Assembly: GCF_038502225.1 (NCBI RefSeq)
Contig: NC_091325.1
Coordinates: 33,016,014-33,080,013 of the forward strand
Source: Cherax quadricarinatus
Taxonomy: Eukaryota; Arthropoda; Malacostraca; Decapoda; Parastacidae
Length of the DNA: 64,000 nucleotides
Reading direction: 5' to 3'
The translations under genes and the position numbers were made by a program. The notes under the pieces are model-generated. The model was not told where the DNA came from. It made no database searches and saw only the letters and a list, made by a program, of their open reading frames with translations. Shown one piece after another: positions 1-9,893 of the stretch; the first letter of the stretch is position 1, and every line of letters begins with the position of its first letter.

Positions 1-440
1 GAGAACCACTGTAGTACAAGAGATCCTGCCAGGACATCCCATATTACCTCTGAGCCATCAAATGATGTTGACGATCACGTGATTCACTGATATCATATAC
101 GACCTGATAAAAGTAACATTCAGAACTATTGAGAAGACGTTCATGACCTGATGCATGATGGAAAAAATAGAGCCCGTGCGTTTATTTTCAAATTTATCCA
201 ATCACCCAACACAGGACCCAGAGACAATGATGGGGGACTCATGGCCTCAGCCCTCTATAGAACATTTATGTTTTTGTAGTAAAACGCACAGGGACTACAG
301 CAAGACCCTGATCGCGGTCTTAGAACAGATCGATTAAATCGACATATCCTTAGAGATCCTCAGACAGGCAATAGGATTAAGACTAGTGTCAAGACAGAGT
401 TCCTGACGATTCAGTCATTCAAACCTCTGTATGTTAGAAG
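1..440. other. Unassigned sequence at window start
   Basis: No domain, repeat or RNA gene could be supported here. A 60-codon open frame lies at 155-337 on the plus strand, but it has no recognisable motif and is no longer than expected by chance. Its right edge runs into a Penelope-type terminal-repeat scrap, so part of this stretch may be further decayed terminal repeat. Confidence 0.4.
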
Positions 441-512
441 TGATCAAAGTCCCAGACCCGAAACATTTTCTAATAAACATGTTTAGTGTTTGCTCACATG
501 TCTTATTAAAAT
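441..512 (+). repeat. Decayed Penelope-type terminal repeat scrap
   Basis: The stretch around 450-510 reads as a diverged copy of the right arm of the palindrome at 57,005-57,074. Both have a CCCAG/GACC segment, then a GAAAC-type core, TTTTCTAATAAA, and a TAGTGTTTGCT block. The core here is GAAACA rather than GAAACG, so any ribozyme function is lost. It abuts a CR1/L2-like RT scrap from 522. Confidence 0.5.
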
Positions 513-521
513 AAACAGCTT

Positions 522-800
522 ACCAACTGAAAGCAAAGTTTCTCTTGACAAGGTAAAGTCTGAATCGTGTCTGGTCATAGTGGCGTTCCACAAGGATAGA
601 TTTAAGGCCCATTTTTTTTCTTAATTTACAATAATGACCTTGATGAACAAATTGCAAGTTACGTGAGTAAATTTGCTGATAATAGTGACGAGGATACTAA
701 TTAACTCCAGTAGGATTCGAACAAATTAATGTCTTGGTATGAGAAGTGGCAGATGCCGTTCAATGTGGACAAGTGTAAAGTGCTAGTCCTTGGAAAGGTA
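522..800 (+). pseudogene. CR1/L2-like RT fragment (decayed)
   Basis: Conceptual translation with frame changes follows the RT region of the intact element at 47.5-50.3 kb: the 'WLTN' segment near 525, the 'GVPQG' region near 585 (degraded), 'NDLDE' near 640, 'KFADN' in place of 'FADDT' near 670, and 'KWQMPFNVDKCKVL' near 745-785. The catalytic second Asp is lost and stops interrupt all frames. About 280 bp survive, covering only the RT palm. It is truncated on both sides, between a terminal-repeat scrap and Tx1-like copy A. Confidence 0.75.
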
Positions 801-1017
801 CGACCACTTTGCGGCACAATGTGGTCGCCAACAGTGGAAGAAGGACGTAGGGCGACAACCAATGGAAGAGCCCGTCCAGGAGGTGACTGTTGTGCCTGAG
901 TCGGGTGCACATTCAAAGACGCCATTGTGGAAAATAATAATTCATGTTAAGCGCTGAACCCATATGGGTTATTCTGCACAAGACATGGTGGAGGCTTGAT
1001 CCTCTGTCTGCTGAGAG
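801..1017. other. Unassigned spacer before Tx1-like copy A
   Basis: No similarity to other elements in the window was recognised. It separates the CR1/L2-like scrap from the point, near 1,018, where homology to the Tx1-like endonuclease begins. Confidence 0.35.
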
Positions 1018-4015
1018 CCAGACGTGTTAGTGTACCACTTCCAGTCGCTTCCCCCCATGGCGGTTGTGGGGGGTGACTGGAATTGTGTGGTGAGAAGGAA
1101 TAATGTGGAGCCTCGAGGGGTGGGGTTTTACTCTGTAGTGTTAGGGGATCTTTTGCGGGGGGCGGGGGTTGTGGGATGTGGCTAAGGGTGAGGCGTGGGA
1201 GGTGGAGCACACATTCGTGCGGGGAGGGTATGCTGCTCATCTGGACCATTAGTATGTAATGCGGACTGCAAGGGTAGAAAGGGTGAGTGTGGTGGAAATA
1301 GCATATTCAGATCACCGAGCGGTTTTCGTTGAAGTGGGGTGGGACAGGTTGCCAAACAGGCATAGAGTTTTTGGAAACTGAATGTTCGGCTCCTTGCAGA
1401 TGGAGGGGAAGGCAGGGGAGGGAATTGTGGTCAGGGGTGGAGGCTGTTGGGGATATGTTGGCGTGGTGGGATGGAGTGGCAAATTGGAGGATCAGGGCAT
1501 ATTATGTTAGACAGGGCAAGGGGGAGGCTCAGATGACTTTTGGGCTTATAAGATATTTAGAGGTCCGGTTGAGGGATTATGTGAGAGGGGTGGGGGAGCT
1601 ATCCTGTGGAGGAAATAGAGGGGCTGAAGCAACGCATCAGGGAATTGCAGAATGAGAAGTTTGATGCTGTGCAGGTTAAGGGTGGGTTAGAGGAAGTTTT
1701 GTGGGGTTACAGGCCGTCGGCGTGTGTTCTGCGGGGGCAGCGGAAGTGTCAGGCAGCCACAGAGATGGAATGTTTGTTAGTGCAAGAGGAGGTCGGAGGG
1801 TATCGTGTGGGGCAGGTGCTTTGTACGACAGAAGGGATGGGTCGTTATTTGGATGAATGATTCGGGACTTCTTTGAGGAGTGTTGGTATGAAGGGTGGGG
1901 GGGGGGGCGTTAGGGCAGGTGGGCCAACAGGTGGTCAATGTTCTGAGCAGGGGGGACCGTATGGCACTGGGAGGGGACATTGAAGAAGGGGAGGTGTGGA
2001 GGGCATTATCAAGTATGAGTAGGGGTAAATCCCCGGGAATCTATGGTCTGCCATTTGAGTTTTACTTACAGAATTGGGACATACTTAAGGAGTTCTTGGT
2101 GAAGTTGTTGAATGAGATGAAGAAAAGGGGTGAGCTGGGGGTTTTGCAGGCAACGGCGGTGGTAGTCTTGATCTCGAAGGTGGCCAGTCTGCGCATGCTG
2201 AAGGACTATAGGGTTATTTCTTTAATGTGTGTGGATTATAAGTTATTTGCTAAAATACTGGGGAATAGGTTGAAGAGTGTGATCAAAAGGATGGTGGCAG
2301 CGGGCCAATATGGGGTGCTGGGAAGGACCATGTATGAGGGGCATGGGGTGATTCGGGGGTTTGTGGAGAGTGTGCAAGAAATGGAGGAGATGGGTGTTGG
2401 CCTATGATAGTGTTGAGAAAGAGGCATTATGGTGGATAATGAGGAGGCAAGGGTTTCGGGATAAGATTGAGAGGTGGGTGCAAACATTGTATCATGGAGC
2501 GGGTGTTCAGGTGCAGGTGAATGAGAGGGTGGGGGATGGGATCCCTATGGGTAGAAGTCTGCGGCAGGGATGTCCTTTATCCCAGTCACTTCTTGCGTGT
2601 TTGCAGGATCCATTTTATAGAGCAGTGGAGGTATGTGTGAGGGGGGAGCGACAGGGGTGGGTAGGACGAGGTGTGTCGAGAATTGTCGGTTATATAGATG
2701 ACACGACGATTCTTGTGCAGGAGGGGGAAGGTTTAGGAGGGGTGGGGAGGATTGTGGACCTGTTTGAAGAGGCTACTGGTATGTGGGTGAATGTAGAGAA
2801 GTCTAAGTTTATGGGGTTGGGGGATTGGGAGGGGAAGGTGGGAGGGGAAAGTAGTGGGAAGTGGGGTGTTGTGGATTGGGTCAAGATTTGTAGGATTGAG
2901 TATATGCAGGATGCACAGCAAGCTAGAATGGTTAATTCAGGGAGTGTCGTGGCACGGGTGATTAGACGGCTGGATGGGCTTCGGCCGGGTCATTTAACGC
3001 TTCATCAACGGGTTATTGTAGTAAATGTTTTATTATATAGTAAAATTTGGCATGTGGTAGCTATGTACCCGTTGTTGCAGTCAGATATTGTGGTATTATT
3101 GAGGAGAGTCTTTAGGTTTATTTGGGGGTCGGAATGAGATTGGTTGCGGAGGGAGGTAGTTACTCTACCAGTGCACAGAGGTGGGCTGGGGTTAATTAAT
3201 TTGAAGAGTAGGATCATGAGTGTAAATGTAAAGCGGGGGTTCCTCCGAGTGGGGGGTGCATAGGTGGTGGGCTGCACCTATTGTATGAGGATGTCAGAAG
3301 ATGGTGGGGAGGGAAGATTTGCGTGTGTATGAGGATATGTTAAAGGTGCTTTTGTATGTTAGGGATACGAAACAAATGAGGTTGGGGGTTTTAGAGAAAG
3401 TAGTGGGGGAAAGGGAGGTGGCAACAGTTGAAGGAGCATATCCAGTGTATGAATGGAGGGATATTTGGGGTAGGTTGTGTAGACTACGCATCCGGCTGCA
3501 GGAGCAGAAGGTGATGTTCTGGTTCCACCATGGTATCCTGCCATCAGGTGCGGTTCTTAGAGACCAGAGGATTTGATAAGAAGGTGTCTGTGGAGTTTGT
3601 GGGGGTGAGGATACAGCCTTTCATGCAGTCTATTTCTGTGAACGATTGGGAGATGTACGGGAATGGATGGGGAGGGCAGTATGATGGGTGGGAGGGGGGG
3701 ACTTCTGCTTTGCGGGCTCTAAGTTCGGATGTGGTAGGGGTGGGTATCCCTGTGCAGCAGGCACTTGGTTACCTTATCGTGGATCTTGTGTTTGTGTCGT
3801 GGGCAATGAGGGGTCAAGTGGAGGGGGGTGCGCAAAAGGGTATTGGCGGCGACCTTTCATAGTACGTTGTGTCGAAATTGGGTTCTTTACGGGATATGGT
3901 GGGAGCTGGATTTCCCTGTAAGCTATCGTGGTTTAACGGGGGGGGTCCTCTTGGGGATGTAAGGGGGGAAGGGGAGGGGGATGCGGCGGGCTTGTCTCCC
4001 CCGGGGGGGGGGTGC
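1018..4015 (+). pseudogene. Tx1-like LINE copy A, broken ORF2 (EN-RT-C-term)
   Basis: A 5'-truncated ORF2 of an L1-superfamily (Tx1-like) non-LTR retrotransposon. Homology starts inside the AP endonuclease at about 1,021 ('GGDWNC' near 1,070; 'SDHRAV' near 1,310). It continues through RT fingers ('KSPGIYGLP' near 2,025; 'DYKLFAKILGNR' near 2,235), 'LRQGCPLSQ' near 2,560, and the catalytic 'GYIDDTT' near 2,690. After that come the 'LHQRVIVVNVLLYSKIW' thumb at about 3,000-3,055 and the C-terminal region to about 3,960. At least four frame changes break it (near 1,600, 1,860, 2,400 and 3,140). A deletion around 2,400 removes the Asp-bearing first catalytic motif. The family call rests on the RT and thumb motifs shared by copies A-F; the lesions are seen directly. 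This copy should encode nothing functional. Confidence 0.85.
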
Positions 4016-4428
4016 TAGTGTGTGTGTGTGTGTGTGACTGGAACACCTATTATATGTTAATAAAGAGAAATGGTGTTTTATGGTGTGTAGGTTGTGAGAG
4101 TATTGGTTATGAGGTATGAGGTTTTCTATGTGTTGTAGCGTAAGTATATATTGTGCTTCTTTAATTATGGGGAAGCGGCATGTTAGATTGTTCTTCATTG
4201 TATACTCGTGAATTCAACTCATGTAACCTATGTGTGCTTTTTATGGCAATATGGAAAACTTGTATGTGAGTGTGATGGCTATTTCACAGGTACTGTGATA
4301 TATGCAATTGTTACGTGTGTATGTGTATATACATATGTATATGTATGAGAATGCGTGAGTGCATATGTGTGTATATATATCTATGTATGTATATATATAT
4401 GCATATGTGTATGGGTATAAATAGATGT
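4016..4428 (+). other. 3' flank of copy A with TG-rich and TATA-rich simple sequence
   Basis: A short GT microsatellite (about 4,018-4,036) is followed by T-rich sequence and an ATGTATAT-rich tract (about 4,310-4,400). This may be the copy A 3' UTR, but no poly-A end was seen before the inserted hammerhead-type array. Confidence 0.45.
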
Positions 4429-4484
4429 ATATTGGGACGATATGTTGTTAGGTAAGACACATATGCAACAGTTAGACAACTTTA

Positions 4485-4526
4485 TTCCGAAACGTTTCGC
4501 CTACACAGTAGGCTTCTTCAGTCGAA
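4485..4526 (-). ncRNA. Hammerhead-like ribozyme motif, array unit 1
   Basis: Read on the minus strand: CTGAAGA (hammerhead core with N7 = A), a perfect 6-bp stem II (GCCTAC/GTAGGC, loop TGT), GAAA, then ACGT with predicted cleavage after the following T. Sequence on either side forms a 4-5 bp stem I. Stem III would be only the self-complementary ACGT, so activity would probably need a dimer. One extra A lies between the core and stem II, a departure from the consensus that could weaken catalysis. Confidence 0.5.
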
Positions 4527-4931
4527 TACAGAAAGTAGGCAGGAACAGTAGAGATGTGAAGACGATGTAATCAGTCCATCACCCTTAAAGTCGTAGAATT
4601 TGAGGTTGTCAGTCCCTCGGCCTGGAGAAGTTCAGTTCCATAGTCAGGAACTATCTGAAGATCAAGCGACAGTGCGGAGACTTAAATACTGTCGGAAGGA
4701 GAGGTGCAGGGTAGTAGTAGTAGTAGTAGTAGTAGTAATAGTAGTAGTGAGAGGCAACTGAGAGGTCATGTCCCTCTCAGATCCAACCCTTCTCACTTGA
4801 AAAGCTTGTTCAAGGTGTTTTCTGTACCAAGATGCCACGTGTTGCAGTGTCTGACAAGATGAACATCAAAATGGTATACAATACCGACAGGTTGTTAGGT
4901 AAGACACATATGCAACAGTTAGACAACTTTA

Positions 4932-4973
4932 TTCCGAAACGTTTCGCCTACACAGTAGGCTTCTTCAGTCGAA
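4932..4973 (-). ncRNA. Hammerhead-like ribozyme motif, array unit 2
   Basis: Identical in layout to the unit 1 motif and exactly 447 bp from it. Cleavage at adjacent motifs would release a 447-nt monomer RNA, the geometry expected of a retrozyme-type repeat. It shares the extra A before stem II. Confidence 0.5.
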
Positions 4974-5378
4974 TACAGAAAGTAGGCAGGAACAGTAGAG
5001 ATGTGAAGACGATGTAATCAGTCCATCACCCTTAAAGTCGTAGAATTTGAGGTTGTCAGTCCCTCGGCCTGGAGAAGTTCAGTTCCATAGTCAGGAACTA
5101 TCTGAAGATCAAGCGACAGTGCGGAGACTTAAATACTGTCGGAAGGAGAGGTGCAGGGTAGTAGTAGTAGTAGTAGTAGTAGTAATAGTAGTAGTGAGAG
5201 GCAACTGAGAGGTCATGTCCCTCTCAGATCCAACCCTTCTCACTTGAAAAGCTTGTTCAAGGTGTTTTCTGTACCAAGATGCCACGTGTTGCAGTGTCTG
5301 ACAAGATGAACATCAAAATGGTATACAATACCGACAGGTTGTTAGGTAAGACACATATGCAACAGTTAGACAACTTTA

Positions 5379-5420
5379 TTCCGAAACGTTTCGCCTACAC
5401 AGTAGGCTTCTTCAGTCGAA
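5379..5420 (-). ncRNA. Hammerhead-like ribozyme motif, array unit 3
   Basis: Third minus-oriented copy, again 447 bp on. The unit carrying it is cut off about 90 bp later at the orientation switch near 5,513. Confidence 0.5.
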
Positions 5421-5837
5421 TACAGAAAGTAGGCAGGAACAGTAGAGATGTGAAGACGATGTAATCAGTCCATCACCCTTAAAGTCGTAGAATTTGAGGT
5501 TGTCAGTCCCTCGACACTGCAACACGTGGCATCTTGGTACAGAAAACACCTTGAACAAGCTTTTCAAGTGAGAAGGGTTGGATCTGAGAGGGACATGACC
5601 TCTCAGTTGCCTCTCACTACTACTATTACTACTACTACTACTACTACTACTACCCTGCACCTCTCCTTCCGACAGTATTTAAGTCTCCGCACTGTCGCTT
5701 GATCTTCAGATAGTTCCTGACTATGGAACTGAACTTCTCCAGGCCGAGGGACTGACAACCTCAAATTCTACGACTTTAAGGGTGATGGACTGATTACATC
5801 GTCTTCACATCTCTACTGTTCCTGCCTACTTTCTGTA

Positions 5838-5878
5838 TTCGACTGAAGAAGCCTACTGTGTAGGCGAAACGTTTCGGA
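5838..5878 (+). ncRNA. Hammerhead-like ribozyme motif, inverted unit
   Basis: Plus-oriented copy in the inverted unit. Stem I is five pairs including one G-T wobble, stem II is intact, and the core is CTGAAGA then GAAAC. Together with the minus copies, RNA from this locus could also fold into a long hairpin. Confidence 0.5.
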
Positions 5879-5962
5879 ATAAAGTTGTCTAACTGTTGCA
5901 TATGTGTCTTACCTAACAACCTGTCGGTATTGTATACCATTTTGATGTTCATATTGGGACGA

Positions 5963-6067
5963 GATGGCCCCTTGTGAGATGAATCTTGTAGAGGTACAAT
6001 TTTATCACCTTACAGCACAGGTTTGGTTAACTGATACATAGGAAGGACGTATTGTGCTTTGACTGGC
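5963..6067. other. Unassigned spacer
   Basis: Short stretch between the right flanking repeat of the hammerhead array and the oligo-T that marks the 3' end of minus-strand Tx1-like copy B. It may be the continuation of copy A's 3' flank before the array inserted. Confidence 0.35.
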
Positions 6068-6620
6068 TTAGTTTTTTTTTTATATATATATTTTATTTAA
6101 AAAACACAATACACATTATACATGTATGCTATACATAGGTTACATAAACAAAGAAACGTGAACCATTAAATAATAAAAACAAACAACTCCACATTCCTTA
6201 TCCCAGCACTAAACTTATACATAAGAAACACACGTTCAACTGTAAATGTTTAATACCCCCCAGAATGCCCACCCCGCTCACACAACATACATGCAACTAA
6301 ACTAAAGACAGCCCACACCTGAACATACAGCTGGGTTTATTATATCCATAAAATACAGCCAGTTATCTTATAACACAAAAGGCAATATAATCCAAATAAT
6401 GTCACACTTATTTACCTTGTACATGAAATTTCAAATACAAAGACATTCTCATATAATCCAATTCATTGCACACTCATTAGTATTGTATATTAAACTTTAT
6501 ATACAAAGACAATACTGAACACCTCAAAAATACAATATAATAAAGTTAACAAAATAACAATCTCCACACCTCACCACAGAGAAAATAAACACATTATAAA
6601 ATGACAAAGATTCCTCCCAT

Positions 6621-6832
6621 CCCACCTCACTCCCATACACTGCACCATCCCACCTCACTCCCATACACTGCATCATCCCACCTCCCATACACTGCATCAT
6701 CCCACCTCACTCCCATACACTGCATCATCCCACCTCCCATACACTGCATCATCCCACCTCACTCCCATACACTGCATCATCCCACCTCACTCCCATACAC
6801 TGCATCATCCCACCTCCCATACACTGCATCAT
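6621..6832. repeat. Minisatellite, alternating 28- and 24-bp units
   Basis: Eight units in the order 28, 28, 24, 28, 24, 28, 28, 24 bp. The short form lacks the 4-bp TCAC of the long form. It lies in the inferred 3' UTR of copy B, about 550 bp from its poly-A end. The open frame through it only reflects the repeat. Confidence 0.9.
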
Positions 6833-7661
6833 CCCACAAGTAAACATACACAAGCACTTATATTTATTATTGTCTTCAAATATAATTTCTATTTTTAAGT
6901 AACAAACTCCTCATACCGTAAAAATAAAACTATAAATAGTCATTAATATGAAACAATATAAAGAAAACAATTTAATCTACTCTCCTGCTACAGACTGCAG
7001 CATTTCTTACAACACCCAACCTAACCCTACCTAACACAATATACATTAACACATAACCCTTATATGCCTATCTCTCTCGATAATATACATGTAACTTCAC
7101 TGAATTGCCAATAATACAACCCATTTTGGGTACATGACTAAAACTCTTTCTTACCTACTGCTAGTTGCACTTAATGTATGGTAAAAATCACATACTCACA
7201 TTACATAGCCCATTATTATCATACATTTGGTACACAACGTAGTTATCACACCCGCATGTCCTTTGTAATGAAACAACCACCAGGCCTAATAATACATTAG
7301 ACATATCCCAAATTTAAAATATCCATTACAAATAACAGTAAACCAGTTCACAATACTGCCTGTGTAGGACCGTATGCCTTGTCTTTTAACAAACTTCTTG
7401 CTCAAAATGTCATCCTTCCACTCCCAACCAAACCGGCCAACTCACACCCTAACACATGCATGCAATTAAATCTCAGTGCCATGACCATACAAAATAGGAA
7501 CAACTTTTCCCATACAAACCACCACAAACTTATTTAAACACACCCACCACAACTACACTGCACATCTCAATCACATCAAAGAACACCTCGTACATTCCCA
7601 AGTTCTGAGATGAGCCCGTTGCAACCCCTGAATCCAAAGCACCCCCCTCCCTTTTTGTCAC

Positions 7662-9893
7662 AACGCCAACAAACCTCTGACATTCATGCTACAATACCCT
7701 TCAGGAAAAGCCCTTTCCCATCTACTACCATATATCCCCCTATTACGACTAAGCATTTTGTACATTGTCGCCACCAAGACCTTCTTTCACACCACCCAAT
7801 CCCCATTACTCCTCATGGCCTATGATACGAAAGCAAAATCCGCTATTATGTACACCAATGCACACTGTACAGACTCTTCCACACCTCCCACATCTAAGCT
7901 TAACGCCCTTAATACCAATATCCCTCCCCCTCACCCTCCTCAAAACCCCACCCAACCACTCCCTTAACACTTCAATTTTTTGCAAAAATGTACGACATGA
8001 AAAGCTGTCTCCCTATCCCCACACACCCAACACACGTCCTCAACCATCAACCCTCACTCCCTAAGCACCACACCAGATGGCAGTATGCCATGGAGGAAAC
8101 GAAACATTACCTCCCTAACTCGTGGTCTGATGCGCACCAACTGCAACCTCACCCAAATGTCTCTCAGCTTTCACAATCGCCCTCACCCCTACAACACGCT
8201 CCAGAGCACCCACCCATATCCTAGACGGATCCCTAGCATACAATAAACCTCTCAGCACATCCTGACACTCATCTCTGATCCTACCCACCACCTTCGTGCC
8301 TCCTCATATAATGCTTGCACACCCTTCCCCACACGACCTTCCACTCGGAGAAACCCCCTCTTCAAATATATACACTTAACCCTTAATCGTATATCTATTA
8401 AACCCAATCCACCTTTATCGACCGGTAGCATAAAACTCCTACCCAACCAGTCACACCCTGAACCCCATATGTAGCGAAAAACCTTCCTTAGCATTCACCA
8501 CTATTACACGTTGATGTATTGTCAAATGCATTCGTCGCAAAACATTTAACCTACCCACCACCCTATCCACTGCCATCCCAGAAAACTATCCGTGCCTCCT
8601 CGGCATTCCCCATATAAACTATCCCACACACCTTTAGTCTATCCACCACACACCAATGCACAGCTTTTACCCAACTTGCCCTCCCTACCCAATTCTCTAA
8701 GACCAATAATTTCGACTTCTCCACATTCACTCTTAAACCCGTAACCCTTTTCAAAACCACCAACCACCTTATGTAAACTTTCCTCCTTTCTCACTAGAAT
8801 CGTTGCATCATCCACATACCCTATTATTCCCATCCCTCCATTATCCACTCAACGCTCCACCCCAAAACATCTACCCACTGCCCTATAAAAAGGGTCCTGT
8901 ATACAAGCAAACAACAGTTGAGACAGGGGGCAACCCTGCCTTATGCCCCTACCCATTGAAACCCACTCTCCCAGTTTCCCATTCACCTGCACACATACAC
9001 CCACCCATTTGTACAATGTCTCAACCCAATGCACCATCTCCTCCCCAAAACCCTGCCTCTGTAGGATATACCACAGCACCTCAAGTTCCACACAATCATA
9101 TGCTGCCTGCCAATCCAATGCTAATACACCTCCCACCCTTATTCTCCCCCTCCATACTTTCCACAAAATCTTTTATTATTCCATGCCCCTCATACATCGT
9201 TCTCCCAGGCACCCCATACTGACCTCTCACAACCACTCTATCACACACTTCAGCCTATTCCCCAAGATTTTTGCAAATATCTTATAATCAGCTCATATCA
9301 ATGGCAATGCCTTGTAGTTCTGCACACTAGTAGGGCCTTTCCCTTTTGGAATCAAAACTACTATTGCCATACTCTGCAACTCACCCATCCTCCCCTCGCT
9401 TTTCATCATATTCATCAGTCTCACTAAAAAAATCTTTAAAACATTCCAATGCCTCACATAGAATTCACAGGGTAACCCGTCTATACCTGGCGCTTTTTCT
9501 CTCGCCATATCCTCCAAAGCTCTCCATACCTCCCCCTCTTCAATATCCCACCTAACGCCGTTCGATCACTGCCACTCAGCACACAGGGTACATTCGCTCC
9601 CAATCTCCCTAAATCCTCACCGTTCACTCCTACACTCAGCAAATATCTTCCAAAGCACCTATCCACAAAACCACTCATTCCATCTGTAGTTCGCAACACC
9701 TGACCCCTCTTATACCCACCTAAGTTCTCATGTACTACTAACTTATCAATCTCCATTGCCAACCTGTGCCTCCACTGGGCCCTTAACACACAGGCCGACG
9801 GTCTGTCACCCCACATCGCCTCCTCCAACCCACCCTCCACCATCCCCTCATCAAATCTGTCATTGTGCATGTCAATATCTGCCCCTTTAAGAC
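7662..9893 (-). pseudogene. Tx1-like copy B, broken RT and C-terminal domain
   Basis: On the minus strand, homology runs from the linker preceding the RT ('GGLEEAMWGDRPSACVL' at about 9,775-9,850) to 'KAPGIDGLPCEFYV' near 9,460-9,500. It continues to 'RQGCPLSQLLF' near 8,930 and 'GYVDDAT' near 8,800-8,821, then the thumb and C-terminal segment. The end resembles copy F: 'RNRGIYG' and 'AFPEGY' type motifs near 7,690-7,750, stopping near 7,665. A deletion near 9,230-9,300 removes part of the palm, and several frameshifts and stops are present. No functional protein is possible. Confidence 0.8.

Larger units (their letters stand above)
4429..5962. mobile_element. Hammerhead-type tandem plus inverted array with 12-bp direct flanking repeat
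   Basis: The array runs 4,441-5,950. Two complete minus-oriented units start at 4,444 and 4,891, giving a period of exactly 447 bp, and a third partial unit starts at 5,338. Near 5,513 the orientation flips and one plus-oriented unit runs to about 5,950. Each unit holds a hammerhead-like core, a short TAG trinucleotide run and the terminal motif near 'GTCGGTATTGTATACC'. The 12-mer ATATTGGGACGA occurs at both ends (4,429-4,440 and 5,951-5,962), as expected for a target-site duplication. Units resemble terminal repeats (pLTRs) of Penelope-like elements, and their tandem arrangement recalls non-autonomous retrozymes. No protein is encoded; short open frames across the units are incidental. Units are nearly identical, implying recent amplification or conversion. 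Confidence 0.8.
6068..9893 (-). mobile_element. Tx1-like LINE copy B (3' half: RT to poly-A)
   Basis: Minus-strand element whose 3' end is the T-rich run at 6,071-6,105. Its terminal sequence resembles the 3' end of copy F at 46,759-46,800, with a TATATTTTATT block then AC-rich sequence. A long AT-rich 3' UTR (6,068-7,660) contains a 28/24-bp minisatellite. Coding homology begins near 9,893, about 14 codons after the point where copy D stops. B and D are therefore inferred to be two halves of one element split by copy C. The 6.85-7.6 kb interval is 3' UTR-like and holds no other recognised feature. Confidence 0.7.

Noticed and set aside
155..337. 60-codon open frame at the window start
   Set aside because: It has no motif and chance length, and lies in sequence next to repeat scraps.
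4832..5464. Two identical 61-codon frames
   Set aside because: They are the same position of the 447-bp tandem unit and span the hammerhead-like motif on the opposite strand. Identity reflects repeat duplication, not protein constraint.
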